DNA of 64,000 nt. Source: Akkermansia muciniphila. Its GTDB lineage: Bacteria > Verrucomicrobiota > Verrucomicrobiia > Limisphaerales > SXTU01. Below, in pieces: positions 1 to 8,119 of this stretch. Position 1 is the first letter of the stretch. Each line of letters opens with the position of its first letter. The stretch is taken from NCBI GenBank assembly GCA_945874145.1, contig CAMCFN010000012.1, positions 1 through 64,000 of the forward strand, given 5' to 3'. The position numbers were made by a program, and so were the translations under genes. The notes under the pieces were generated by a model. The model did not search any database. It was not told the DNA's origin and saw only the letters and a program-made list of their open reading frames with translations.

Positions 1-258
1 TGGCGCGTGGAGACGGTCTATGTCACCGGGCAGCGGCATTTCAACGATTTGCCCAATGCGCTCGCGCAAAACACCTATGCCGTGGTGAACACGAAGTTGA
101 GCTACCAGTGGAAGAATCTCACCACCTACGCGGCGGTGAATAACCTGCTCGACCGACTCTACGAGCAGTTCCCGACCTACAACGCCTTCGCCAAGGCATT
201 GCGGCACAACCCCGCGCCGGGCATCAACTTCCGCGTCGGTGTGACGGCGACGTTCTGA
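1..258 (+). CDS. TonB-dependent receptor, C-terminal fragment (5' truncated by window)
   Basis: The frame is open from base 1 to a TGA at 256-258, so only the last 85 codons are present. The segment reads as the final beta-strands of an outer-membrane barrel. It has an alternating pattern, a 'YAAVNNLLDRLYEQF' stretch that resembles the 'NLFDkkY' strand common near the end of TonB-dependent receptors, and a C-terminal 'FRVGVTATF' ending in phenylalanine, which is the usual outer-membrane assembly signal. The family imports siderophores, cobalamin or glycans using TonB energy. The substrate cannot be judged because the plug domain and most of the barrel lie outside the window. Confidence 0.75.
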   Translation, partial: WRVETVYVTGQRHFNDLPNALAQNTYAVVNTKLSYQWKNLTTYAAVNNLLDRLYEQFPTYNAFAKALRHNPAPGINFRVGVTATF

Positions 259-282
259 ACCGCTGCTGGTCGCGCGAAGGCC

Positions 283-570
283 ATGAAGGGGGCCAAAGCT
301 GATGGAAAATGCTTCGCCAACTGCGAGGACTTCGCGCGACACTCTTTTCACTTCATGAGCCGCCACGCGGAAAAGAAGCGCTGCCCCGAATGTGGGGCGG
401 AGTTTCAGTGCCTCGCCCACTGCGGCGCGAACACTTGCTGGTGCATGGAGCTGCCCCGCCTCCCGATGCCTACGGATGCATCGGCGGACTGCCTTTGCCC
501 CGCGTGCCTGCGTGCCCGCATCAAGCTGGAAGTGCAGCGCCCGAAGCCAGCTTGTAGCGGCGGGCTGTGA
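283..570 (+). CDS. Cysteine-rich CWC family protein
   Basis: This small soluble protein has a dense cysteine pattern: CPECGAEFQC, then CGANTCWC, then CLCPAC. It matches the small cysteine-rich CWC family, in which the CWC triplet and paired CxxC motifs suggest metal binding. The role of the family is unknown. The ORF track starts at 283, but the conserved part begins at the internal Met at 355 (MSRHAEKKRCPECG), so the real protein may be 71 residues. Its last codons (CSGGL-stop) are encoded by a palindromic repeat that also holds the stop codon of the converging rsuA gene. Confidence 0.65.
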   Translation: MKGAKADGKCFANCEDFARHSFHFMSRHAEKKRCPECGAEFQCLAHCGANTCWCMELPRLPMPTDASADCLCPACLRARIKLEVQRPKPACSGGL

Positions 571-580
571 CGCCGCTACA
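553..580. repeat. REP-like hairpin / bidirectional terminator between CWC gene and rsuA
   Basis: A perfect 10-bp stem (TGTAGCGGCG / CGCCGCTACA) encloses an 8-base loop. The loop contains the TGA of the CWC gene, and the right arm contains the TAG of rsuA on the other strand. The core TGTAGCGGCGGGCTGTGAC recurs with one change beside the trpG stop near 25640, so this is a repeat family and not only a local terminator. There is no U-tract. A role in ending converging transcripts is inferred. Confidence 0.6.
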
Positions 581-1274
581 GCGCAAGTTTGCGCCATTGG
601 CCCACGGGCAAGTCTCCCAGTTCAAATTCTCCGAAGCGGCTGCGGTGCAGGCGCGTGACTATGCAGCCTTGGGTGGCGAACATGCGCTTCACTTGATGGT
701 ATTTGCCCTCGGTCAATTCCACCCGGGCTTCGCGGGCGCTGATGATTTCCAACTTCGCGGGCAGGCAGGGCTTTGGTTCCTCCTCCAGCCGCAGTTCGCC
801 AGAGGCAAACAGGGCGATGAGCTTGGGGTCCAAGTCGCGGTCCACGGTGACTTCGTATAGTTTCGGCACATGGTGCTTCGGCGAAGTCCAGCGATGCACG
901 AGGTCGCCCCGGTCGGTGATGATGAGCACGCCGGTGGCATCCTTATCGAGGCGGCCGACGGTGGTGACCGGCGGGTTGCGCTTGAGCCAGCGGGCGGGCA
1001 GCAGGTCGAAAACGCGCTGGCCCTCGCGTTCGTCGTGTGAACAGACGCAGCCGGCCGGTTTGTGGAACATGACGAGGATGCCCTCGGGGGATTCCAGCGG
1101 TTCGCCATCCACGACCACTTCTTCGGGCAGAAACTTTTCATCGGCGGCCTTCACCACTTGTCCGCGTACCTGGATGCGGCCACCGCGCGCCCATAGCCGG
1201 GCTTCGCTGCGGCTGCAATAGCCGCACGAGGAGAGCAACTGGTCGAGGCGGCGGCGTGGGGGAGTTTTCGGCAC
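576..1274 (-). CDS. rsuA: 16S rRNA pseudouridine synthase (RsuA-type)
   Basis: The 232-residue protein has an N-terminal S4 RNA-binding domain (RRRLDQLLSSCGYCSRSEAR, residues 7-55). The catalytic domain carries GRLDKDATGVLIITDRGDL, with Asp of the RLD motif as nucleophile, and HRWTSPKHHVPKLYEV. The 'HR-TSPKHH-KxY' string is typical of RsuA, which makes the single pseudouridine in helix 18 of 16S rRNA. RluB/E/F relatives modify 23S rRNA and are the alternative. Length is normal. The TAG stop lies in the REP-like hairpin shared with the converging CWC gene. Confidence 0.88.
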   Translation of the reverse strand: MPKTPPRRRLDQLLSSCGYCSRSEARLWARGGRIQVRGQVVKAADEKFLPEEVVVDGEPLESPEGILVMFHKPAGCVCSHDEREGQRVFDLLPARWLKRNPPVTTVGRLDKDATGVLIITDRGDLVHRWTSPKHHVPKLYEVTVDRDLDPKLIALFASGELRLEEEPKPCLPAKLEIISAREARVELTEGKYHQVKRMFATQGCIVTRLHRSRFGEFELGDLPVGQWRKLAL

Positions 1275-1353
1275 GGCAAGGTTTTATGGCCAAACGCTGT
1301 GCGTGCCAACTCTTCCCGCAGTCGGTTTGCCGAACCAACAGCCGAAGTGCCAA

Positions 1354-1373
1354 GGCGGACAGGAGTGCCCGCC
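1354..1373. repeat. REP-like palindrome downstream of the alpha/beta hydrolase
   Basis: GGCGGACAGGAGTGCCCGCC folds into a short stem (one A/C mismatch) with a GGAG loop. It sits just 3' of the minus-strand hydrolase stop. Two relatives occur inside the pseudouridine synthase/methyltransferase fusion gene (28534-28553 and 28586-28605). The first of these, read on the minus strand, matches at 18 of 20 positions. It may act as a terminator or transcript stabiliser. Confidence 0.55.
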
Positions 1374-1377
1374 TGAC

Positions 1378-2487
1378 TCACGGCTTCAGGTGCGTGCGGA
1401 AGAGCTGATAGGCTTTTTCTCGCATCGCCTCGGGGAAGTCGTGGTCGCAATCCGGATGCTCCACGATGAGGTGATTCGGCTTCCCCAGCAGACGATAAAC
1501 CGGCGCGGCAGCGGCGGCCACGCGGTCCACGCTGTCCCACTTGAAGTTGGAGTCCTTCATCGGCGCGGCGATGAAGCAGACACGCGGCGCGAGTGCCCCG
1601 ACCATTTCGTGGAAGTCGAAAGGAATTTCCTCCAGCCGACCGCGATAGCCGGCGAGCTTGAGCATGTAACGGGTCTGGCACCAGCCTTTCTCCGCCTCCC
1701 AAACTTTCGGGTTCCCGCTCATGTAGTCGAGGTAAGAGTCCAGCCCGCAGCTCGAAACGATGACCTTGATCCGGGCATCAAATACACCGGTGTAAACGGC
1801 ATTGTGCCCGCCAAGCGAATGGCCGATCGCTCCGAACCCCGACTTCGCATTCACAAAGGGCAGGGACTCCAGCAGGTCGAGGCCGCGGAGATTGTCCCAC
1901 ACGGCTTTGAGCGTGCCGCTTTCCCACCCGAGCGCCTTGAGATCGGGCTGGTAGTTGGCGAGCAGCGGATAGGCGGGGGCAAGGGTAACGAAGCCGCGCT
2001 CGGCCAGTTCGCTGGCGTATTGGCGGTTGGGCTTCCCGCCGAGGCCCACGACGACCTTGTGCCCGATGGTGTTCTCCGTCGGGTGCAGACAGAGAATCCC
2101 GGCGGCTTTGCGCTTGCCGGCCAAGGCATCTTTGGGCACGAGCAGATAGGCTGGCACGCGGCCGCCCGGCTCACTTTGGTAGGTAATGAGCTGTCGCACA
2201 TAGGGGCCGCAATCCGTCTCCTCCTCAATCTTCATCTCCAGCGCGCAACGCTTCTCCGCGCCTGGCAGGATGCCCATGACGCGCTCCATGCCGCGCGCGA
2301 TCTCCGCGCGGCGGCGTTCCCAGTCCTTGGCGGATTTCACCTTGCTGGCATTGCCCGCCACGTCGCGATAAACCAGCAAGTTGGTGCGTTCCAAGCGCGG
2401 TAAGCCGACGGGCGGCAGGTTGTCAGCGGCGACGGTGAACTGGATGCCTCCGAGGACGACGCATACGACGAGCAATAAGTGGAACAT
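1378..2487 (-). CDS. Secreted alpha/beta hydrolase (dienelactone hydrolase / acetyl-xylan esterase-like)
   Basis: The 369-residue protein has a signal peptide (MFHLLLVVCVVLGGIQFTVAA). The alpha/beta hydrolase core shows the nucleophile elbow GHSLGGH (Ser near residue 225) and a C-terminal 'HPDCDHDFPEA' that supplies the catalytic histidine. An upstream strand 'GILCLHPTE' fits the oxyanion-hole region. Families with this layout hydrolyse ester bonds, including acetyl groups on plant polysaccharides. The substrate cannot be read from sequence. It stands alone, with rsuA downstream on the same strand and the ABC genes divergent. Confidence 0.75.
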   Translation of the reverse strand: MFHLLLVVCVVLGGIQFTVAADNLPPVGLPRLERTNLLVYRDVAGNASKVKSAKDWERRRAEIARGMERVMGILPGAEKRCALEMKIEEETDCGPYVRQLITYQSEPGGRVPAYLLVPKDALAGKRKAAGILCLHPTENTIGHKVVVGLGGKPNRQYASELAERGFVTLAPAYPLLANYQPDLKALGWESGTLKAVWDNLRGLDLLESLPFVNAKSGFGAIGHSLGGHNAVYTGVFDARIKVIVSSCGLDSYLDYMSGNPKVWEAEKGWCQTRYMLKLAGYRGRLEEIPFDFHEMVGALAPRVCFIAAPMKDSNFKWDSVDRVAAAAAPVYRLLGKPNHLIVEHPDCDHDFPEAMREKAYQLFRTHLKP

Positions 2488-2609
2488 GCCGTTGCTTGTA
2501 ACCGCAGTGACGCCTTTGGAAAAGCGGTTTTCTTCCGACTACAAACGCGGTGTGAGTTTCTGGTTGTTTGAGGAAGTTGATTGGCAAATTCTCTCGAAAT
2601 CACCAGTTC

Positions 2610-3341
2610 ATGCGCATCCAGACTGAAGCCATTTCCAAGAAGTTCTTCGGCACGCCCGCGTTGGTGGACGTATCGCTCGACCTCGCGCCGGGGCAGGCCA
2701 TCGCGGTGCTGGGCTTGAACGGCGCGGGCAAGACCACGCTGCTGCGCTGCCTCAGCGGGCTGGCCACGCCGGACAAGGGCCGCGTGCTCTTCGACGGCGC
2801 GCCGCTCGACCGCGAGTCTGAGGCGCAGCGCCGCCGGCTGCACTTCATGCCGGACTTCCCGGCGTTGTTCTCCGCCCACTCCATCCTGCGCAATGTCTCG
2901 GCGATGATGCGGCTTTACGAACGCGACGAACCGGGCGCGGAACGGCAGATCGTGGCCTGGCTCGATGAGTTCGACCTGCTGCCGCTCATCCGCAAGCCGC
3001 TCTCCTCCCTCTCGCGCGGTCAGGCTTACAAGGCCAGCCTCATCGGACTGCTCGCCGCTGACCCGGAAGTGTGGCTGCTGGACTAGCCGTTCGCCTCCGG
3101 CATGGACCCGCAAGGGCTGGGCGCGTTCCGCGCGCAGGCGCAGGCGGCGGTAAAACGCGGGCGGACCATCCTCTACACGACGCAGATTCTCGACGTGGTG
3201 GAACGCTTCTCCGACCGCGTGCTGGTGCTGGACAAGGGCCGCCTGGTGGCAAACGCGCCGCTGGCGGAACTGCGCCGGGACACCGGCCCGACCACACCCG
3301 CGCTGGAAGCCTTGTTCCGGGAACTCCGCGCCCCCGCCTGA
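2610..3341 (+). pseudogene. ABC transporter ATP-binding subunit with in-frame amber codon at the Walker-B glutamate
   Basis: The reading frame carries a full ABC ATPase: Walker A GLNGAGKTT (near residues 35-43), signature LSRGQ, Walker B EVWLLD, D-loop ASGMDP, then a C-terminal part to 3341. Codon 159 (3084-3086) is TAG where the catalytic glutamate should follow LLD (LLD-stop-PFASGMDP). One base (GAG to TAG) explains it. The frame stays open for another 255 bases with sensible sequence. The H-loop position reads Q (YTTQILDVVE) where His is usual. The start chosen is ATG 2610, because the upstream residues are not family-like. Either this is a recent loss-of-function allele or a sequencing error. 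The permease follows 3 bases later. Confidence 0.75.
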
Positions 3342-3344
3342 CGC

Positions 3345-5099
3345 ATGCAACTGCACTCGCTAGCATTCGAGCAGGCGCTGCACGCGGCAGCCCGGGTGGA
3401 GTTGCGCAAGTCGCCGGAGAAATGGCGGAGGTATCTCTGGACTTACCTGTCGAATCCGCCGGGATGGGCAGTGGGTCTGCCGCTGCTGTTGGCGCTCCTG
3501 GTGATTTTGGTGCTACTGCTCAAATTCACGGGGCCACTGCCGCGCGGAGCGGCCACGTCAGAGCCGTTCCCGATCCAGGTCCGGCTGATGATTGAACTCG
3601 TGCTGACGTATTCGCTCTGTCTGGGTGGGCCATTCGCGGTAACCCTCAAGCGGTTGCTCGTCGCGCCTGAACAACGGCTTCCAGTGAACCATCGGCGCTT
3701 GTTCGATGCCTGCATCACCAGTCATTGCCGTGGCATCTTGGTGTTGTGTCCGATGATCCTCGGACCGGCCGGCTTCATCCTGGGCGTGGTGGGATGGGGC
3801 TATGCGGAAACACTCGTCTGGCAGTCGGCCTTGGCGGCCAGTTTCCTGCACGCGGTCAGTCTGTTCTCGTTGGGCTTGGCGCTTTCCTGCCGCGCGGCAA
3901 GCCGTCCGGCAGAGCCCTATCAGGCGCCCAATTCGCTACGGGGACTGCCAGTCGTGGCCAGCATCTTCAGTTCCTTTATCCTCACGTGGAATTTGCCACG
4001 CCTGATGGACGCCGAGACGCTCGCGATTTGGATTCACCCCATTTACGCATCGCTGCCGGGTGGTTGGACGGGCGAACTGTATTTCAACAGCTTGGAGGCT
4101 GGCCAACTGACCTTTTCGGTGGCGCTGCTTCCTACCGCACTGCTCTTGCTGATGGCTCCGTGGTGGCACCGGAGCTTGCGCGCCAGGTTCATTAACCTCG
4201 CGCCGGACCACCAGTTCGTCCTGCTGCCCGACGAGGTGCAGGTGGAGTGGACTCGCGCGCAGGCGGAGGCGGACTTGCGTCGTCGGTTGGACTCGCCGGC
4301 GGCGTGGTGGCAGGCGGGCTGGGTGGAGTGGCTCGTCGGGCGGGTGCTCACGCCCAAGCAGCGGGAACTCGCGGAACTCATGCTGCCGCTCCCGCCGGGT
4401 TGGTCCACCGCACTCCGGGATTTCACTGGCTGGATCGTCGCGCTGCTGGGCATCGGTTGGTTTCTGCAAACCCAACAGTCGCTGTTTTGCCTGCTTCCCT
4501 ACCTCCTTGCGACCGGCTTGTTGGTGTTCCACGGGTATGGTCTCAATCTGGACGCCGGACGCGCGGGGATGCCAGTCCAACTGCCGGTGTCGGTCTGGGA
4601 CTACACGCGGGTGTGGATGAAAGTGGTGTGGGTGCGGTCGCTCTGCGTGGCATCAGTCTATGTGCTGGCCGCTATCTTCTGGGGAACGGTGTTAAAACGC
4701 CTGCCTGTCACACCCGCACTCGTCTGCCTGACCGCGTGGTTGATCGGACCGGCGCTCGCAGCGCAGAAGCCCCTGTTCCGGGTGCTCGGGGCTGCCCGTC
4801 CGACGCGGTGGTGGCAGCGGGGTTGGACCTTGCTTGCAATCACTGTGTTGCTCGGCACGCTGGTGCTGCCGTTGGTAGTTGTTTCCCTCAGCCTGCGCGG
4901 CCACTTCCCGCGCGCGCCCTACGCAATGGCGATTTTTGGCGTGGGCCTGCATGTCCTGCTCTTGCTGGTGAACTGGTCGTTTGCGAAGCAGTTTTTCGAC
5001 CTGGCAAGTTCAGGGGGACTCATTGTCGTCAATCCCCGGCGAGGTCACCCTGTCTCCTTGGGGGACCAAGCCCCGACACCGACGGCTCAAGTGCCTTGA
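3345..5099 (+). CDS. Large multi-spanning membrane protein, probable ABC-2-type permease
   Basis: The 584-residue protein has about ten or more hydrophobic segments (for example PLLLALLVILVLLL near 45, MILGPAGFILGVVGWGY near 140, FTGWIVALLGIGWFL near 365, TLLAITVLLGTLVLPLVVVSL near 500). It is separated by a hydrophilic, Arg/Glu-rich cytosolic stretch around residues 290-345. It begins 3 bases after the ABC ATPase frame, so the two form a two-gene exporter operon. No family signature beyond topology is recognisable. The call as permease rests on the pairing. If the ATPase is dead, this subunit has no obvious local motor. Confidence 0.65.
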   Translation: MQLHSLAFEQALHAAARVELRKSPEKWRRYLWTYLSNPPGWAVGLPLLLALLVILVLLLKFTGPLPRGAATSEPFPIQVRLMIELVLTYSLCLGGPFAVTLKRLLVAPEQRLPVNHRRLFDACITSHCRGILVLCPMILGPAGFILGVVGWGYAETLVWQSALAASFLHAVSLFSLGLALSCRAASRPAEPYQAPNSLRGLPVVASIFSSFILTWNLPRLMDAETLAIWIHPIYASLPGGWTGELYFNSLEAGQLTFSVALLPTALLLLMAPWWHRSLRARFINLAPDHQFVLLPDEVQVEWTRAQAEADLRRRLDSPAAWWQAGWVEWLVGRVLTPKQRELAELMLPLPPGWSTALRDFTGWIVALLGIGWFLQTQQSLFCLLPYLLATGLLVFHGYGLNLDAGRAGMPVQLPVSVWDYTRVWMKVVWVRSLCVASVYVLAAIFWGTVLKRLPVTPALVCLTAWLIGPALAAQKPLFRVLGAARPTRWWQRGWTLLAITVLLGTLVLPLVVVSLSLRGHFPRAPYAMAIFGVGLHVLLLLVNWSFAKQFFDLASSGGLIVVNPRRGHPVSLGDQAPTPTAQVP

Positions 5100-5140
5100 T
5101 GCCTTCAGCGGGGAGCCAAAGAAACGGCCTGGCAAGGCGG

Positions 5141-5785
5141 CTACGGTTGCGCGGCCCGGTAGAATACCTGCCCCAGCTTGTTGCTGTGGACGCCTTCCAC
5201 GCGGCCGTCGCTGAAGACGAGGTTGCCGCTGTCATCGTGGCGGTTGGTGCTCCAAAACGGGCGATAGCCGATGGGCGAACCGCCCGAGGGCAGCCACGCG
5301 ATGTTGTTGTCGCCCGACAGGATGGTGTTGTGGTTGTTGCGGCGCGGGCGGACGGCGGTGAAGTAGCTGACGTTTGTGCCGCGCACCTGTGCGAAGCTGG
5401 AGGGTCCGCGCAGGTCGCGGTCCCGCGGGCAGATGAGGATTTTGGTGCTGCCGAGATTGTTGGAAGCGATGATGAACGGCCGGATGTCGCGGGCAATGAG
5501 ACCGCCAGGCTGGAAAGTGTTGGCGGGGATGGGAGCGCAGCCGCCTTGTGGCGCGGGCACTTGCTGAGGGAAGCGGCCGTCGTTCGACTCCGCGTAGCTG
5601 ATGAGCCCCAGGCCAACGCCTTTGAGATTGTTGCTGCAAAAAGTCTGAAAGCCCTTGCTCTTGGCTTTCATGATCGCGGGCATCAGAAGCGAAATGAGAA
5701 TCGCAATGATGAGCGTAGCCACCATGGTTTCCACCAAGGTGAAAGCTAGCCATGCGCGCTTTCGATTAGGAAGCGGTGGTTTCAA
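5141..5785 (-). CDS. Prepilin-type N-terminal cleavage/methylation protein
   Basis: The 214-residue protein starts at TTG (no ATG is in frame before the leader). The type III signal is RKRAWLA|FTLVETMVATLIIAILISLLMP, with Ala instead of Gly before the cleaved Phe and Glu at +5. Its C-terminal region 'VFSDGRVEGVHSNKLGQVF' resembles the DG tail of the H-x9-DG pseudopilins common in Planctomycetes and Verrucomicrobia. It would be processed by the prepilin peptidase at 29.9-31.0 kb and join a pilus or type II-like pseudopilus. It is monocistronic, and its function beyond assembly is unknown. Confidence 0.8.
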   Translation of the reverse strand: MKPPLPNRKRAWLAFTLVETMVATLIIAILISLLMPAIMKAKSKGFQTFCSNNLKGVGLGLISYAESNDGRFPQQVPAPQGGCAPIPANTFQPGGLIARDIRPFIIASNNLGSTKILICPRDRDLRGPSSFAQVRGTNVSYFTAVRPRRNNHNTILSGDNNIAWLPSGGSPIGYRPFWSTNRHDDSGNLVFSDGRVEGVHSNKLGQVFYRAAQP

Positions 5786-5986
5786 CGCGCCTCAGCAAAC
5801 GCTCTCCACTCCGGCGCGTCAAGGCGGGGGGTGTAAAGAAACGCTAAGCGGGCACGGAGCGCGCCTGTGTGCGCAGCACCGGACGCAGCGCTTGGAATAG
5901 CTCCACGGCCTCCGGTTCGGCAGCGGTGGTGGGGCGTGGTCGCTGCGGTTGGTCTGCGACACAGCCGCGCCCCAATGTCTCTGGGT

Positions 5987-7018
5987 TCAGCTCCGCGCGG
6001 AGATTTCCAGCATCCGCTCCATGGGCACGCGGGCTTGGGCGAGAATGTCCGCTGGCAGTTCCAAATGCGGGGTGCGTTCTTGCATGCAGTCGCGCAGCTT
6101 CTCCAGCGTGTTCATCTTCATGTAGCGGCACTCGCTGCAACGGCAGTTGTCGGTGGGCATCCGCATCACGTCATAGACCGGGGCGCAGAGGAATTCCTTG
6201 CCCGGGCATTCCTTCCGCATCCGGTGGATGATGCCCGACTCGGTGACGATGACGAAGCGCTTCGCCGGGCTGCTCTTGCAATGGGTGATCATCTTCTCCG
6301 TCGAGCAGACCACGTCGGCCAGCTCGCGCACCTCGCGGAGGCTCTCGGGATGGACAACGATCTCCGCGTCCGGATAAGCCGCGCGCGCGCGGATGATGTT
6401 GTCGCGCTGGAACTCGACGTGAGCGTAACAGTTGCCGCGCCACAAGGTCATCGGGCGGCCGGTCTGTTCCATGACCCACTGGCCGAGGTTCTCGTCCGGC
6501 ACGAAGAGGAGGTCGCGGTCCTTGGGCGCGGCGTTGACGATCTTGAGCGCGTTGCCGCTGGTGACAATCACATCGCTCAACGCCTTCACCGCTGCCGAGC
6601 AGTTGATGTAGGCGATGGTGTAGAAGTTCGGGTTGGTGGCTTGCAACGCGGCCAGCTTGGGCGCGGGGCAGCTTTCTTCGAGGGAACAACCGGCATTGAG
6701 GTCGGGCAGCAAGACGAGCTTGCCGGGATTAAGAATCTTCGCCGTCTCCGCCATGAAGTGGACACCACAGAAGACGATGACATCCGCGCTGGTGCCCGCT
6801 GCCTGTTGGGCTAGGCCGAGCGAATCGCCCACGAAGTCTGCCACGTCCTGAATTTCCGGCACCTGATAGTTGTGCGCGAGGATGACGGCGTTGAGTTGGC
6901 GCTTGAGGGCGAGAATCTCCGCCACGAGCGCGGCCGTTTCGGAGCCGGGCCGGGGGCCGCGAAACTGCGGCAGCGTCAGGTTGGCGCTACGGGGTTGGGC
7001 TTCGGCCAAGTCAATCAT
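5987..7018 (-). CDS. nadA: Quinolinate synthase NadA
   Basis: NadA condenses iminoaspartate with dihydroxyacetone phosphate to quinolinate in de novo NAD synthesis, using a [4Fe-4S] cluster. The sequence shows LAHNYQVPEIQDVADFVGDS, CGVHFMAETAKILNP, a cysteine in DLNAGCSLEESCP, 'HPES' and the C-terminal CRCSECRYMKMNTLEKL. These fit NadA, including conserved cluster cysteines. The start chosen is MIDLAEAQ (343 residues); the track ORF adds 18 unconserved residues. No nadB or nadC is adjacent. Prepilin genes lie on both sides on the same strand. Confidence 0.93.
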   Translation of the reverse strand: MIDLAEAQPRSANLTLPQFRGPRPGSETAALVAEILALKRQLNAVILAHNYQVPEIQDVADFVGDSLGLAQQAAGTSADVIVFCGVHFMAETAKILNPGKLVLLPDLNAGCSLEESCPAPKLAALQATNPNFYTIAYINCSAAVKALSDVIVTSGNALKIVNAAPKDRDLLFVPDENLGQWVMEQTGRPMTLWRGNCYAHVEFQRDNIIRARAAYPDAEIVVHPESLREVRELADVVCSTEKMITHCKSSPAKRFVIVTESGIIHRMRKECPGKEFLCAPVYDVMRMPTDNCRCSECRYMKMNTLEKLRDCMQERTPHLELPADILAQARVPMERMLEISARS

Positions 7019-7084
7019 GTGGCAGACGCTAAGGCTGCCGAAGGGGTGCGTCAACGCAGGCGAACCAGCCACTTCGGTCGGGGG

Positions 7085-7939
7085 TCAGAACGGAGCCCAA
7101 GCGTTGTGCCGATACCGGAAATACATCCATTGGTAGGTCGTGTTGCCGGCCGGATTGGGCAACGCGGCGAAGAACGTGCCGGCGGTCGATGCATTGAGTA
7201 TGGTTGAATCCTCCCACCGGTGAACCTCTCCGTGGCCGTCCGCGAAGCCTACGCTGCTGGCGTTGACATGATATACGGCGAACGAGTCCACCCACGCCGG
7301 ATTGGGCTGCACGTCCATCACCCACTCCCCCCAATTAAAGCCGCGCGGATCTCCCTCTTCCACGAACACCAGGGAGTCCACGGGATGGGTGATCTCCGTG
7401 GCACGCCGATAGGGTGATTGCGGTCCGAATTGCCAACCGTTGCCGGCGGCATTCATCCCGTTCACCTTCGAGTAGCTGTCGTAACCCCAGCCGCCACCCG
7501 CCCCGGTGCCCAACCGTTTGGTGGTGCGTTTGTCGCCCGGACAGTTGTAGGTCTTGAGGTTGGGAGTGTAACGGTAGAGCAGGCCGGCTTGAATGCCGCG
7601 CTGCACATATTGCAGCGCGGTATCCGTGGAAATGGCCAGGGTTGAAAAGGTGGGCGCGCTGGTGATCGTCGCCCCCATCGCATCGATCGCTCCGGGCCAG
7701 AACCCGGCTCCGCTGCCGCCGGGCAGTAACTTGTCGTCATGGTCTCCGGCATAAAGCGTGAAGCCAATGGCCAGTTGCTTCTGATTGTTCAGACAGGTGG
7801 CCCCGATGGTCTTGCTCTTGGCCTTGCCCAAGACCGGCAGGAGCATCCCCGCCAAAATCGCGATGATGGCGATGACGACGAGCAGCTCAATGAGGGTGAA
7901 AGCGAATGCCGCCGGCCGGTTGGATGCGGATGTCTTCAT
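7085..7939 (-). CDS. Prepilin-type protein with H-x9-DG motif
   Basis: The 284-residue protein has the leader [34 protein letters not shown], followed by 'ATCLNNQKQLAIGFTLYAGDHDDKLLPGG'. It has the family's C-terminal motif HVNASSVGFADG (His, nine residues, DG). This is a typical Planctomycetes-Verrucomicrobiota pseudopilin-like protein, with an N-terminal helix for membrane insertion and a globular exported domain. Cleavage occurs after Ala, not Gly. It lies upstream of nadA on the same strand (66 bases before the nadA start), but no functional link is evident. Confidence 0.88.
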   Translation of the reverse strand: MKTSASNRPAAFAFTLIELLVVIAIIAILAGMLLPVLGKAKSKTIGATCLNNQKQLAIGFTLYAGDHDDKLLPGGSGAGFWPGAIDAMGATITSAPTFSTLAISTDTALQYVQRGIQAGLLYRYTPNLKTYNCPGDKRTTKRLGTGAGGGWGYDSYSKVNGMNAAGNGWQFGPQSPYRRATEITHPVDSLVFVEEGDPRGFNWGEWVMDVQPNPAWVDSFAVYHVNASSVGFADGHGEVHRWEDSTILNASTAGTFFAALPNPAGNTTYQWMYFRYRHNAWAPF

Positions 7940-8119
7940 CGCTCGCGTGGACTGGTGCTAAAGTGGTTACAGGGTGAAAGCGTGGTCAAAGTAGCAGCGT
8001 CCTAATCTGCTGCAATAGTTTGTTTTCTGATCGGAAAGTATTCGGGATGAGGCTTTCCGCGCCGGTTCGGGAGGGATTCCCCCTCGACAAGCCCGTCGTG
8101 CTTTCCCACTCTTTGCGCC

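Noticed and set aside
1303-2403. Long plus-strand ORF of 366 codons
   Set aside because: Antisense shadow of the alpha/beta hydrolase, which has clear motifs and a signal peptide on the minus strand. The plus-strand product is His/Arg/Val-rich without domains. Many similar GC-driven shadows (4247-5749, 10949-11839, 12614-13654, 22719-23843, 33701-34855, 57357-58634, 58880-59938) were dropped for the same reason.
3084-3086. Genetic recoding of TAG (pyrrolysine or stop reassignment)
   Set aside because: Other genes here use TAG as a normal stop (rsuA, trpG), so general reassignment is excluded, and no Pyl machinery is visible in the window. A point mutation or read error is simpler.
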